A stretch of 64,000 nucleotides of DNA from Mycobacterium sp. Root135 (GCF_001426545.1 NZ_LMEZ01000005.1:249137-313136), one strand, 5' to 3'; numbered from the stretch's first letter, positions 43,916 to 52,035 are shown. Notes: generated by a model not told the origin, from the letters alone. Translations and numbers: made by a program.

Positions 43916-44542
43916 TCAGCGGACGGGACGAAGAAGCCCGGGCTCTTGGCGCAGATCGGGTGTCGGTGGTCGAACGCCGGTCCAGCGCGGGAAGAGGTCT
44001 CGGCGCAGCTCGACGTCGGCGAGGTCTAGGACGCGGTTGACGGTTTGGTCGATCAGGTCGTCGATGGTTTCGGGCCGTTGGTAGAAGGCCGGCGCCGCGG
44101 GCATGATGATCGCGCCGATTTCGGCGAGCTGGGTGAGGATGCGCAGGTGTCCGAGGTGCAGCGGTGTCTCGCGCACCAGCAGAACCAGGCGGCGTCGCTC
44201 TTTGAGCATGACATCGGCGGCGCGCAGCAGCAGGTTGTCGGAGTAGGAGGTTGCGATACCGGCCGCGGTCTTCATCGAGCAGGGTGCGACGACCATGGCG
44301 TGGGCGCGAAACGACCCTGAGGCGATCGAGGCGCCGATGTCGTTGGGTTTGTGCACGACATCCGCGCGATCTTCGATCTCGCCGACAGTCATGTCAAGTT
44401 CGTAATGCATTGTCCGGCGGGCAGATTGGGACATAACCAGATGCGTTTCGACATCGGGTTCCCCCTGCAAGACCTCCAGGAGGCGCACGCCGTACGCCGT
44501 GCCGCTGGCCCCGGATATTCCTACGATCACGCGAGTGGTCAT
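43916..44542 (-). CDS. ubiX: UbiX-family flavin prenyltransferase
   Basis: A 208-residue UbiX protein starting at ATG 44542 with AGGAGG upstream. The N-terminal GISGASGTAYGVRLLEVLQ and central VVAPCSMKTAAGIATSYSDN are diagnostic, as is ETPLHLGHLRILTQLAEIG. It transfers a dimethylallyl group to FMN, making the prenyl-FMN cofactor for the downstream UbiD. It is the first gene of the operon, divergent from an alpha/beta hydrolase, with two LysR-type dyads in the gap. Confidence 0.92.
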   Translation of the reverse strand: MTTRVIVGISGASGTAYGVRLLEVLQGEPDVETHLVMSQSARRTMHYELDMTVGEIEDRADVVHKPNDIGASIASGSFRAHAMVVAPCSMKTAAGIATSYSDNLLLRAADVMLKERRRLVLLVRETPLHLGHLRILTQLAEIGAIIMPAAPAFYQRPETIDDLIDQTVNRVLDLADVELRRDLFPRWTGVRPPTPDLRQEPGLLRPVR

Positions 44543-44865
44543 GTCAGTCCTCCTCGGTTGTGCCGGCCGAATGTCATGCCTTGACCCAACTCCGATCGTG
44601 CGTTGGTCGACAGCCCGGTGGCGGTAGTCATCCTTTCCGGCTAGCGGGTAGAGGCGTCGCGAGCAGAAGTCACGGAACTAGGTTCGAAGTCTCGTGTACC
44701 GGATGCGCCGGCGTCCAATAGGAATCGTCACGGGCGCCCATCGGCTCCGCCGATGGTGACATGCATCGGTTCCGCCTATGACCGCATCGCCAATCACGAT
44801 TGGACGCCGACGAATTGGCCCGTCACCATGAGCGTTCACTCGTCGTTCATCGGAGCGTGTCCGTG
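44543..44865. promoter_or_regulatory. Divergent promoter region of ubiX operon and hydrolase, with operator sites
   Basis: This 323-bp gap has no convincing gene. It contains two LysR-type dyads (44739-44780, listed separately). An 11-bp perfect inverted repeat, CGGCGTCCAAT at 44709-44719 and ATTGGACGCCG at 44799-44809, brackets both of them at a 90-bp interval. The bracket could permit looping. The rest is unremarkable. Confidence 0.6.
44739..44780. promoter_or_regulatory. Two LysR-type operator dyads (sites A and B)
   Basis: Site A is CATCGG-ctccg-CCGATG (44739-44755), perfect, with an extra outer C-G pair after allowing a smaller loop. Site B is CATCGG-ttccg-CCTATG (44764-44780). Both share the 6-5-6 layout of site C at 46655-46671 in front of alsS. 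Starts are 25 bp apart, a spacing common for tandem LysR contact sites. They probably control ubiX and the divergent hydrolase together. Confidence 0.68.
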
Positions 44866-45579
44866 ATGCCCACCCCGACAGTCGTTCTCGTGCACGGAGC
44901 ATTCACCGATGCCTCGTCCTACCAGCCGGTCACCAAGGGACTTCTGGACTCCGGCATCCCGGTGGTTGCCGTCGCCGTACCGAACCGCAGTCTGATCGGA
45001 GACGCTGCGTTGGTCCGCGCCTTCGTCGAGACGATCGCGGGGTCCGTGCTGTTGGTCGGCCATTCCTATGGTGGAGCGGTCATCACCGAAGCCGGCACCG
45101 CGTCCAACGTCGCGGCGCTGCTCTACCTCGCCGGATACGCGTTGGCGGAGGGTGAAAGCGTCGCGCAGCTGCAAGGCCAGTTCCCTGACTCCGACCTTCC
45201 CGACGCACTGATTCAGACGCCGTTCCCGGCCACCGAGCATTCCGCCGCCGGGATGGACGTGTCGGTCGACCCCGCAAAGTTCGCCGCGGTGCTGGCCGCC
45301 GACGTCGATCCCGGCGTCGCGTCGGTGCTCGCCGTGTCACAGCGGCCCGTGGCCGCCGCCGCGTTCGCCGAGCCGGCCACGACCGCGGCCTGGCGGACCC
45401 GCCCGACCTGGGCGGTCATGTGTACCGCCGATCACGGGATTCTCCCGCAGGTACAGCGCTTCGGCTACGAGCGTGCCGGCGCCACGATCCGCGAAGTCGA
45501 CTCCTCAAATCTGGTGATGCTGTCTCAGCCCGCGTTCGTCATCGACACCATCCGGGAAATCGTGGGAGCCCTCGGCTGA
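44866..45579 (+). CDS. Alpha/beta hydrolase (small lactonase/esterase-like)
   Basis: A 237-residue alpha/beta hydrolase, ATG at 44866 with GGAG 10 nt upstream. It shows VVLVHGAFTDASSYQPV, the nucleophile motif GHSYGGAVITEAG and a late catalytic region around VMCTADHGILP. A paralogue with the same signatures lies at 52678-53415. It is divergent from the ubiX operon and is placed to be co-regulated with it by sites A and B. Substrate unknown. Confidence 0.85.
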   Translation: MPTPTVVLVHGAFTDASSYQPVTKGLLDSGIPVVAVAVPNRSLIGDAALVRAFVETIAGSVLLVGHSYGGAVITEAGTASNVAALLYLAGYALAEGESVAQLQGQFPDSDLPDALIQTPFPATEHSAAGMDVSVDPAKFAAVLAADVDPGVASVLAVSQRPVAAAAFAEPATTAAWRTRPTWAVMCTADHGILPQVQRFGYERAGATIREVDSSNLVMLSQPAFVIDTIREIVGALG

Positions 45580-45613
45580 CACGTCGGCAATCCTCCCGAC
45601 ACACCACAGTCGT

Positions 45614-45647
45614 TGGCTACCAGGAATCTTTTCCAGGTAAGTAGCCA
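45614..45647. promoter_or_regulatory. Dyad upstream of the LysR gene
   Basis: TGGCTAC at 45614-45620 and GTAGCCA at 45641-45647 form a perfect 7-bp inverted repeat with a 20-bp centre containing GGAA-tctt-TTCC. Located 33 bp before the LysR start codon, it may serve autoregulation. It is unrelated in sequence to sites A-C. Confidence 0.35.
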
Positions 45648-45679
45648 CCAGCCAAGATCATCGGGCATCGTGTCGATTC

Positions 45680-46597
45680 ATGGAGCTGAGAACGCTGGAA
45701 TACTTCGTCGCGGTTGCCGACGAAGGCTCGTTCACCCGAGCCGCCCAGAAGTGCTTCATCACGCAACCCTCGATCAGCGCGCAGATCCAAGGGCTGGAAC
45801 GCGAGCTAGGCGAGGCACTGTTCGACCGGACTCAGCGCACCACCGCGCTCACAGACGCCGGTCAGGTCCTGCTTCCCTACGCACGACTGTGCATCCAGGC
45901 CGCCAACGACGCCAAGGCAGAGTTCTCCGCGCGTGCTGGCCTGCTGCGCGGCGAGTTCCGGATCGGGACCGGAGGCGGGGTGGAACACACCACCACCCCG
46001 GTGCTTCTTGGCGCGCTTCGGCAGGAGTATCCAGGCATCGACATCGTCGTCTCCGAAGCCACCAGTAAGCCACTGTTGGACATGGTCCTGCAGAACCAGC
46101 TGCACGCGGCCGTGATCGCCCGACCCGTCGATGCATTGCCGGCTTCGATCAGCACCTCACCGCTGTTCGTCGACCAGATCGTCGCGGTGTTCGACCCCGG
46201 CGTGTACCCGCTCGGCGACAATGACCCACTCGCACTCAGTGAGCTGGCCTGCTACCCGATCATCACCTACCCGCGCACTAGCGCGTTGCGGGCCAGTATC
46301 GACCGCGTAGCGGCAGCGACCGGCACCGAAGTCCTGGTCAACTGTGCTGCCAACGACGTTCGCCTGCAGGTCTCCTTCGCCCAGCAAGGACTCGGAGTGG
46401 CTCTGAGCTCCCGATGCGATCCCGCCCTCATCGGTTGCGGCCTCACCGTCCGGCAGATCACCCCGCAGATCGACTTCGAGAAGATACTGATCTGGCGCAA
46501 CGACATTCCCGCTTCAGCGCCCCTGCGGGCGTTCCTCGCACTGTGGAACACCACGGTGAACGAGGAAGAGACGACGTCGGGCCAAGCGTGTAGGTGA
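45680..46597 (+). CDS. LysR-family regulator of the acetoin/UbiD region (AlsR-like position)
   Basis: A 305-residue LysR regulator. Winged helix: LEYFVAVADEGSFTRAAQKC, then TQPSISAQIQGLERELGEAL. The effector domain begins at FRIGTGGGVEHTTTPVLLGA. In Bacillus, AlsR activates alsSD; here the regulator precedes alsS-alsD in the same direction, with a T-N11-A dyad (site C) between. Sites A and B in the ubiX/hydrolase promoter share the same sequence, so it is the best candidate to control both operons. Confidence 0.87.
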   Translation: MELRTLEYFVAVADEGSFTRAAQKCFITQPSISAQIQGLERELGEALFDRTQRTTALTDAGQVLLPYARLCIQAANDAKAEFSARAGLLRGEFRIGTGGGVEHTTTPVLLGALRQEYPGIDIVVSEATSKPLLDMVLQNQLHAAVIARPVDALPASISTSPLFVDQIVAVFDPGVYPLGDNDPLALSELACYPIITYPRTSALRASIDRVAAATGTEVLVNCAANDVRLQVSFAQQGLGVALSSRCDPALIGCGLTVRQITPQIDFEKILIWRNDIPASAPLRAFLALWNTTVNEEETTSGQACR

Positions 46598-46654
46598 TCC
46601 ACACCGCCGAGACGCGGTGACGCCGGTCATGCTGCCTAACAACGGGTTCGGACG

Positions 46655-46671
46655 CATAGGTCACGCCTATG
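46655..46671. promoter_or_regulatory. LysR-type operator dyad (site C) upstream of alsS
   Basis: CATAGG-tcacg-CCTATG, perfect 6-bp arms, containing a T-N11-A core. It is 100 bp before the alsS start codon and 58 bp after the LysR stop, which is a normal activator position. Consensus with sites A and B is CATMGG-N5-CCKATG. Confidence 0.72.
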
Positions 46672-46771
46672 GAGTGGCCGTGAAGAACCAATTGGACGCA
46701 TCGGCACCGTCCACGGAAGGCTGCAGTCGACTCGCCCCCGCACCCCGACTTCGCTCGACGAAGGACCACAC

Positions 46772-48445
46772 ATGACCAGCGACGGCTCCACCCGCAGCGC
46801 CCAGCGCATCGTAGACGTGCTCACCGCCTACGAGGTGCCCTACGTATTCGGCGTGCCGGGTGCCAAGATCGACGCAGTCTATGACGCCCTGGTCGACGGT
46901 GGCCCTGAACTCGTCGTCTGCCGCCACGAACAGAACGCCGCGTTCATGGCCGGCGCCATCGGCCGACTCACCGGCACACCAGGTGTCGTGCTGGTCACCT
47001 CCGGACCAGGCACCACCAACCTGGCGACCGGACTGCTCACCGCCAACACCGAGCAGGACCCCGTCGTCGCCCTGTGCGGCGCCGTGGGCCGAGCCGACCG
47101 ACTCAAACGCACCCATCAGTCGATGGATGCCGCCGCATTCCTCACGACGGTCACCAAACACACCGGCGAGGTCAACGACCCCGACAACGCCGCCGAGGCC
47201 ACCGTGGGAGCGTTTCGCGCCGCGCTCACCGAACCGCAGGGGGCCGCCGCACTCGTGCTCCCCGCCGACGTGCTCAGTTCCCCCACTGCAGCGGCCATCA
47301 CCACCCGACACCCCCTACCCGCACTGGCCGGCGCGCCCGTCTCTGCGATCCGCGCGGCCGCCGACATCATCGCGGCCGCGAAACGCCCCGTCCTACTGGT
47401 CGGCGTCCGAGGGGCGGCACCCGACAGCTGTAAAGCGTTGCGCGAACTCGTTTCCGCCACCAAGTTGCCCGTGGTCGAGACATTCCAGGGCGCCGGCGTG
47501 ATCTCCCGCGAGCTCGAATCGCACTACCTGGGACGCGTCGGACTTTTCCGCAATCAGCCCGGTGACATCCTCGTCTCGGAAGCCGACGTCCTGATCACCG
47601 TCGGGTATGACGCAGTCGAGTACGACCCGGGCCTGTGGAACGACGACCCGGCCCGCACCGTCATCCACATCGACTCCCTGCCCGCTGGGATCGACAATCA
47701 CTACCAGCCCGTCAGCGAACTGCGCGGCAACATCGCCGACTCACTGGTCGAGCTCACCCAGCTGCTCTCCGGTATGACACTCGCCGACACCTACGTCGAC
47801 GACATCACTCGCCAACGTCAGGCGCTGGCCGACATCGACACCACCGAGCGTGCAATACCGCCTGCCGCAACGGGACTCAACCCCACCGCGGTGGTGCTGG
47901 CATTGCGGGAGCACCTAGACGATGACGCGACGATCGCCTGCGACGTCGGCTCGGTGTACATCTACATGGCCCGACACTTCCGGGTCTACGAACCCCGACG
48001 GCTGCTGTTCTCCAACGGACAACAAACCCTCGGCGTCGCGCTGCCCTGGGCCATGGCGGCCGCGCTGGTGCGCCCCGGCACTCACATCGTGTCCATTTCC
48101 GGAGACGGTGGGTTCCTGTTCTCCGCCCAAGAACTCGAAACAGCTGCGCGCCTGGGACTCAATCTCACCCACGTCATCCTGCGCGACAACACTTACGACA
48201 TGGTCGGATTCCAGGAAGTCCTCAAGTACGGCCGCAAGTCCGGTGTGCAACTGGGTGATTACGACATCACCAACTACGCCGCAGCTTTCGGTGCCCGCGG
48301 ATACCGCGTCGACTCCCTCGATGCATTCGCAGCCACGCTGGCGCAGGCTCTCGGCGAAGACGGACCGTCGGTGATCGACGTTGCCGTCGACTACAGCAGG
48401 AACACCGACTTGGCCGCGCACCTGCACGACGATGTCTTCGAGTGA
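46772..48445 (+). CDS. alsS: Catabolic acetolactate synthase
   Basis: A 557-residue ThDP enzyme of the catabolic (FAD-independent) acetolactate synthase type. Very strong similarity to Bacillus AlsS, from memory, is visible in FGVPGAKIDAVYDAL, RHEQNAAFMAGAIGRLTG, then SGPGTTNLATGLLTANTE and ADRLKRTHQSMD. The ThDP motif is SGDGGFLFSAQELETA followed by NTYDMVGFQ. It condenses two pyruvates to 2-acetolactate. An AAGGA site precedes the ATG. The decarboxylase gene overlaps or abuts its 3' end, so together they should make acetoin. Confidence 0.93.
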   Translation: MTSDGSTRSAQRIVDVLTAYEVPYVFGVPGAKIDAVYDALVDGGPELVVCRHEQNAAFMAGAIGRLTGTPGVVLVTSGPGTTNLATGLLTANTEQDPVVALCGAVGRADRLKRTHQSMDAAAFLTTVTKHTGEVNDPDNAAEATVGAFRAALTEPQGAAALVLPADVLSSPTAAAITTRHPLPALAGAPVSAIRAAADIIAAAKRPVLLVGVRGAAPDSCKALRELVSATKLPVVETFQGAGVISRELESHYLGRVGLFRNQPGDILVSEADVLITVGYDAVEYDPGLWNDDPARTVIHIDSLPAGIDNHYQPVSELRGNIADSLVELTQLLSGMTLADTYVDDITRQRQALADIDTTERAIPPAATGLNPTAVVLALREHLDDDATIACDVGSVYIYMARHFRVYEPRRLLFSNGQQTLGVALPWAMAAALVRPGTHIVSISGDGGFLFSAQELETAARLGLNLTHVILRDNTYDMVGFQEVLKYGRKSGVQLGDYDITNYAAAFGARGYRVDSLDAFAATLAQALGEDGPSVIDVAVDYSRNTDLAAHLHDDVFE

Positions 48446-48455
48446 TGTCGGCGCC

Positions 48456-49262
48456 ATGACATCAGGACACAGCAGCACCCTTGATCAGTTCGCCACGTGG
48501 GCGCGCCGGATGCTCGCCCACCACAACGCGACGGCCACCGGTGATTCACGCAGCGCCGAAGTCTTCCAAACCTCGACCATGAGCGCGCTGCTCGACGGCG
48601 TGTACGACGGCGACGTCACCATCGAGGAGCTGTTGCGCCACGGCGACTTCGGCCTGGGCACCTTCAACCGCCTTGACGGCGAAATGATCGTCCTCGACGG
48701 CGTGTGCCATCACCTGCACGCCGACGGCAGCGCCACCGTAGCCGACTCCGCAGACCGCACACCGTTCGCGGCGGTCACCCACTTCACACCCAGCACCACC
48801 CTCACCGTCGACGCCCCCACCAGCCGGGCCGACGTCCTCGCCCTGATCGACCAGACGGTTGAGAGCCCCAACCTGATCTACGCGATCCGCGTCACCGGCA
48901 CGTTCTCGACTGTCCACACCCGCACCGTCAAGGCCCAGACACCGCCCTACCCGCCGCTGACCGAGGCCAGCGACGGACAAGCGGTCAAGACATTCGAACG
49001 AGTGGACGGAGGGCTCGTCGGCTTCCGCACGCCGGATTTCGAACAGGGCATTTCGGTGGCCGGCTATCACCTGCACTTCCTCGACGCCGCCCGCACCAGC
49101 GGCGGTCATGTCCTCGACTTCACCTTGGACTCCGGGCATGTCGCGATCAGCACCGCCTCCGAGCTACACCTGCGCCTGCCGACATCCGGAGCGTTCCTGC
49201 ACGCCGATCTCACCGGCGAGGATGTGTCCGCGCAAATTCACCACGCAGAGGGAGGTGACTGA
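48456..49262 (+). CDS. alsD: Acetolactate decarboxylase
   Basis: A 268-residue BudA/AlsD enzyme that converts 2-acetolactate to acetoin. Family features: FQTSTMSALLDGVYDGDVT, then LLRHGDFGLGTFNRLDGEM, and the zinc-binding region ISVAGYHLHFLDAARTSGGH with three closely spaced His. Start is ambiguous: ATG 48456 is used, while ATG 48432 would overlap alsS by 14 nt. Translational coupling to alsS is likely either way. The pathway is uncommon in mycobacteria, to my knowledge. Confidence 0.92.
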   Translation: MTSGHSSTLDQFATWARRMLAHHNATATGDSRSAEVFQTSTMSALLDGVYDGDVTIEELLRHGDFGLGTFNRLDGEMIVLDGVCHHLHADGSATVADSADRTPFAAVTHFTPSTTLTVDAPTSRADVLALIDQTVESPNLIYAIRVTGTFSTVHTRTVKAQTPPYPPLTEASDGQAVKTFERVDGGLVGFRTPDFEQGISVAGYHLHFLDAARTSGGHVLDFTLDSGHVAISTASELHLRLPTSGAFLHADLTGEDVSAQIHHAEGGD

Positions 49263-49641
49263 ACACCCCACCGCCCAAGTCCGAGTCCCACCACCATCGT
49301 CTTCGGTCGCACCAAAGGAGCACCTCATCCCCGACATCAACTCATCGCCGCGCGGCGCGGCTCGACGATTCACCCCGGAGCTCGCCGATCTCGTCGATTC
49401 CCCTCTGTACGAACAGATTTGGTCAGATGAACGGCTAAGCCCCCGCGATCGCAGTATCGCCACCTTGAGCGCACTCATCGCGCTGTACCGTCCCGACGAG
49501 CTACGAGCGCACCTGCGGCGCGGCATCGACAACGGGCTCACCACCGACGAAATATCCGCGTTGATAACCCATATCGCCTTCTACGCCGGGTTCCCCGCGG
49601 CGATCTCCGCCTCGGTGATCGCAGCGGACACGTTGCTCTGA
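49255..49641 (+). CDS. Carboxymuconolactone decarboxylase-family protein
   Basis: A protein of up to 128 residues whose core (LSPRDRSIATLSALIALYR, then LRRGIDNGLTTDEISALITH and AFYAGFPAAISA) matches carboxymuconolactone decarboxylases without a C-x2-C motif, unlike the AhpD-like gene at 31.7 kb. The GTG at 49255 overlaps alsD by 8 nt but has a poorly spaced site. A strong AAAGGAG lies at 49314-49320, 6 nt before an in-frame ATC at 49327, so a non-canonical start is possible. It is the third gene of the alsS-alsD operon. Confidence 0.78.
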   Translation: MTEHPTAQVRVPPPSSSVAPKEHLIPDINSSPRGAARRFTPELADLVDSPLYEQIWSDERLSPRDRSIATLSALIALYRPDELRAHLRRGIDNGLTTDEISALITHIAFYAGFPAAISASVIAADTLL

Positions 49642-49789
49642 CAGGACGGATGTCAGCGAGGATTAGGCCCATCGGTGCGCCGACGGTCTCCGCGGCGGTG
49701 GATGAGGGTGCCGAAGAGCACGGCAAGTGCACATCCGATCACGACGGCGCCGATCGGTGACTTCGCGGGTGTGGGGGTCACCACGGCGC

Positions 49790-50935
49790 CTACGAGATGG
49801 AGGTCGATTGACTGGTGTGGACGTCTCGCATTGCGTAGTCGGTGTATCCGTGTGGCCCCGGTGTGTAGTAGGTGGTGTGGTCCGGAGGGGTGAGTGCTGC
49901 GCCATCGGCGAACCGCTGCGGAAGGTCGGGGTTGGAGATGAACGCTTGACCGAAGGCGACCAAGTCTGCGACGCCACTTCCGATTAGATGGTTGCCCCGC
50001 GCCTGAGTCATGTCGACGTTGACCATCACGGTGCCGGAGAACTCAGACCGAAAGTGCGAGAACATGCCGTCACCGCCGAGTCCGTGTAGCGGGGTGGTAC
50101 TGAGATCTGCCATCGCGCCCATGAGCATCCAGTGCGAGATCGGATAGGCGCTGAGTCTGTCGGCGACGTATTCGGCTGTGGCGAGAGTGTCGTCGGTCGA
50201 GCGAAATCGCCCAGACTCCGCCCAGGCGGGTCCGGCCTTGACGCCGACCCGGCCGATGTCCATGCGGGTTCCGACGGCGTCGAGGATGTCGAACAGGAGG
50301 CGGGCGCGGTTGGCGATGCTACCGCCGTAAGCGTCCGTGCGGTCGTTGGTGGCCGGGTTGAGGAATTGGCTGATCAGGTAGCTGAAGCCGGCCTGTAGTT
50401 GTACGCCGTCGAAGCCCGCCCGGACGGCATTGGCTGCGGCAGTGGCGAAATCGTTGACAGTGCCGGCAATGTCGCGCGTGGTCATGGCACGTGGCGTGGT
50501 GGTGGGCTTGACTCCCGTCGGCGTCGGGGCTCGCATCTCCGGGTTGATCGCCGAGGGCGCAAGCGGCGGTGCTCCGTCGAAGAAGTCGGGATGAGAAATG
50601 GAACCGGCATGCCATAACTGGGCGAAGATGGTTCCGCCTCGCTGGTGCACCGCGTCGGTCGCCACCGCCCAACCGCGCACCTGTTCATCGGTGAATAGCC
50701 CTGGTACGTCACGCCATCCGACGGCATCCCGGCTGACCCAGATGCCCTCCGTGACGATCAAGCCAGCCGACGCGCGCTGCGCATAGTACTCGGCGTGCAG
50801 TTCGGTCGGAACGAAGTCCGGGTTGGTCGCGCGACACCGCGTCAACGGCGCCATCACCACTCGATTGGCCAACTCGAGATCACCCATTCGGTAGGGCGTG
50901 AGGAGGGGTTGGACGGGATTCGCCGCGGTGGTCAT
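49790..50935 (-). CDS. Old yellow enzyme-family alkene reductase
   Basis: A 381-residue FMN-dependent ene-reductase. Family motifs: NRVVMAPLTRCRA at the N-terminus, TEGIWVSRDAVGW, LWHAGSISHPDFFDG, and GFDGVQLQAGFSYLISQFLN, where HGAH-type residues are replaced by QLQAG. The C-terminal FMN phosphate site is VAFGQAFISNPDLPQRFADG. These enzymes reduce activated C=C bonds with NADPH. It is divergent from the nitroreductase-like frameshifted gene, with a dyad between them. Confidence 0.87.
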   Translation of the reverse strand: MTTAANPVQPLLTPYRMGDLELANRVVMAPLTRCRATNPDFVPTELHAEYYAQRASAGLIVTEGIWVSRDAVGWRDVPGLFTDEQVRGWAVATDAVHQRGGTIFAQLWHAGSISHPDFFDGAPPLAPSAINPEMRAPTPTGVKPTTTPRAMTTRDIAGTVNDFATAAANAVRAGFDGVQLQAGFSYLISQFLNPATNDRTDAYGGSIANRARLLFDILDAVGTRMDIGRVGVKAGPAWAESGRFRSTDDTLATAEYVADRLSAYPISHWMLMGAMADLSTTPLHGLGGDGMFSHFRSEFSGTVMVNVDMTQARGNHLIGSGVADLVAFGQAFISNPDLPQRFADGAALTPPDHTTYYTPGPHGYTDYAMRDVHTSQSTSIS

Positions 50936-50962
50936 CTGGTCGACGGTAACCCATCGAGTGGA

Positions 50963-50988
50963 ATTAATGCAATTATCTTTGCGTTAAT
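50963..50988. promoter_or_regulatory. Candidate TetR operator, site 1
   Basis: Arms ATTAATGCAA and TTGCGTTAAT (9 of 10 pairs) flank TTATCT. The site lies between the old yellow enzyme gene and the frameshifted nitroreductase-like gene. Its inner 24 bp share about 17 positions with the site at 52610-52633. Confidence 0.65.
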
Positions 50989-51017
50989 GCCATCACCACG
51001 ACGAGAGGATCACCCAC

Positions 51018-51451
51018 ATGATCACTGATGCACCCTATGAACCGAGCCCCCTAGCCCGCGAGCGCGCGCAGTCGCGTTGTACGAAGCCACCGACGGAACC
51101 ATGGGCGACACCTTGGAGGGCCGACCGGTGGTCATCCTGACCCACCTCGGCGCCAAGTCCGGATCGGTGCGCAAGTCGCCCTTGATGCGCATCGAGCACG
51201 ACGGCAGCTACGCCGTCATCGCCTCGAACGGCGGTGCCGCGCGAGATCCCTTGTGGGCGGGCAACATCGACGTCAACCCTGCGGTACGCATCCAGGACGG
51301 TGCGACCGTCCACGATCTACGCGCACGTCGGGTGTTCGATGAGGAACAGGAGCAGTGGTGGCTTCGGGCGTACGAGACATTCGCGCCGTTCGCCGGATAC
51401 CGCGAGGCAGCAGGTCGTGACGTGCCGTTGTACGTCCTCGAACCGGCATGA
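51018..51451 (+). pseudogene. Frameshifted F420-dependent nitroreductase-like (DUF385/Ddn-type) gene
   Basis: The ATG at 51018 has AGAGGA 9 nt upstream and begins a typical DUF385 N-terminus (MITDAPYEPSPLARER), but that frame leaves the family within a few codons. The conserved body (LYEATDGTMGDTLEGRPVVI, then LTHLGAKSGSVRKSPLMRIE) continues in another frame from about 51071. Restoring one base around 51063-51073 would give the normal ten-residue spacing between YEPSP and YE. It is either a real frameshift or a sequence error; the downstream part could also start at TTG 51077. It is followed by the TetR gene. Confidence 0.72.
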
Positions 51452-51489
51452 CGTCGCCCCGGCGAGGCCGCCTCGTTTACAGTCGCTTC

Positions 51490-52035
51490 ATGAGTACGCA
51501 TCGACCGGTCAAGCGACCCGGCGGACGTACTGCAGCGGTCACGAACGCGATCCGCTCGGCGGTCGAGGACCTTGTGACAGAGAAGGGCCGCGACAAGGTG
51601 ACCATCCCCATGGTCGCCGAACGCGCCGGAGTCAACGCCACCACCGTCTACCGCCGCTGGCCCGACGCGGGCACGATGATCAACGACATCGCGACCTACC
51701 AGCTCGACCCGTCGCGGCCCCTGCCCGACACCGGCGACCTACGATCGGACGTCGCGGCCTGGGCCACGGAGGTCTTGCTGCACTACCGCAAACCGGTCAA
51801 CGCCGCTCTTCTGCGAGCGGGATCGGCGAACGCCGGCGAGTCTCAATCCGACTGCCTTCGTGGCCTTCTCGACGAGGTCAGCGCCCTCGTCGCGCGAGCG
51901 GGGGACGACGCTCCGGTGACCGCACAGGAGGTGGTCGACGGGGTGCTCGCCCCAGTGATGTACCGGATCATCTTCATCCCGTCGAGCCTCACCGACGACT
52001 ACGCCGAACGGCTCACCGACAAGCTGTTCGGGTGA
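51490..52035 (+). CDS. TetR-family transcriptional regulator
   Basis: A 181-residue TetR regulator starting at ATG 51490. The DNA-binding part is AVEDLVTEKGRDKVTIPMVA followed by ERAGVNATTVYRRWPD. The remainder is the ligand-binding domain of the AcrR-like C-terminal type. The gene lies between two related dyads at 50.96 and 52.6 kb and overlaps the next gene by 4 nt (GTGA), so it is likely autoregulated and controls the flanking oxidoreductase and hydrolase units. Confidence 0.86.
   Translation: MSTHRPVKRPGGRTAAVTNAIRSAVEDLVTEKGRDKVTIPMVAERAGVNATTVYRRWPDAGTMINDIATYQLDPSRPLPDTGDLRSDVAAWATEVLLHYRKPVNAALLRAGSANAGESQSDCLRGLLDEVSALVARAGDDAPVTAQEVVDGVLAPVMYRIIFIPSSLTDDYAERLTDKLFG

Noticed and set aside
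44676..44700. tRNA-like T-loop (GGTTCGAAG) in the ubiX upstream gap
   Set aside because: The flanking bases do not form a T-stem, and no acceptor, anticodon or D arm is present nearby.
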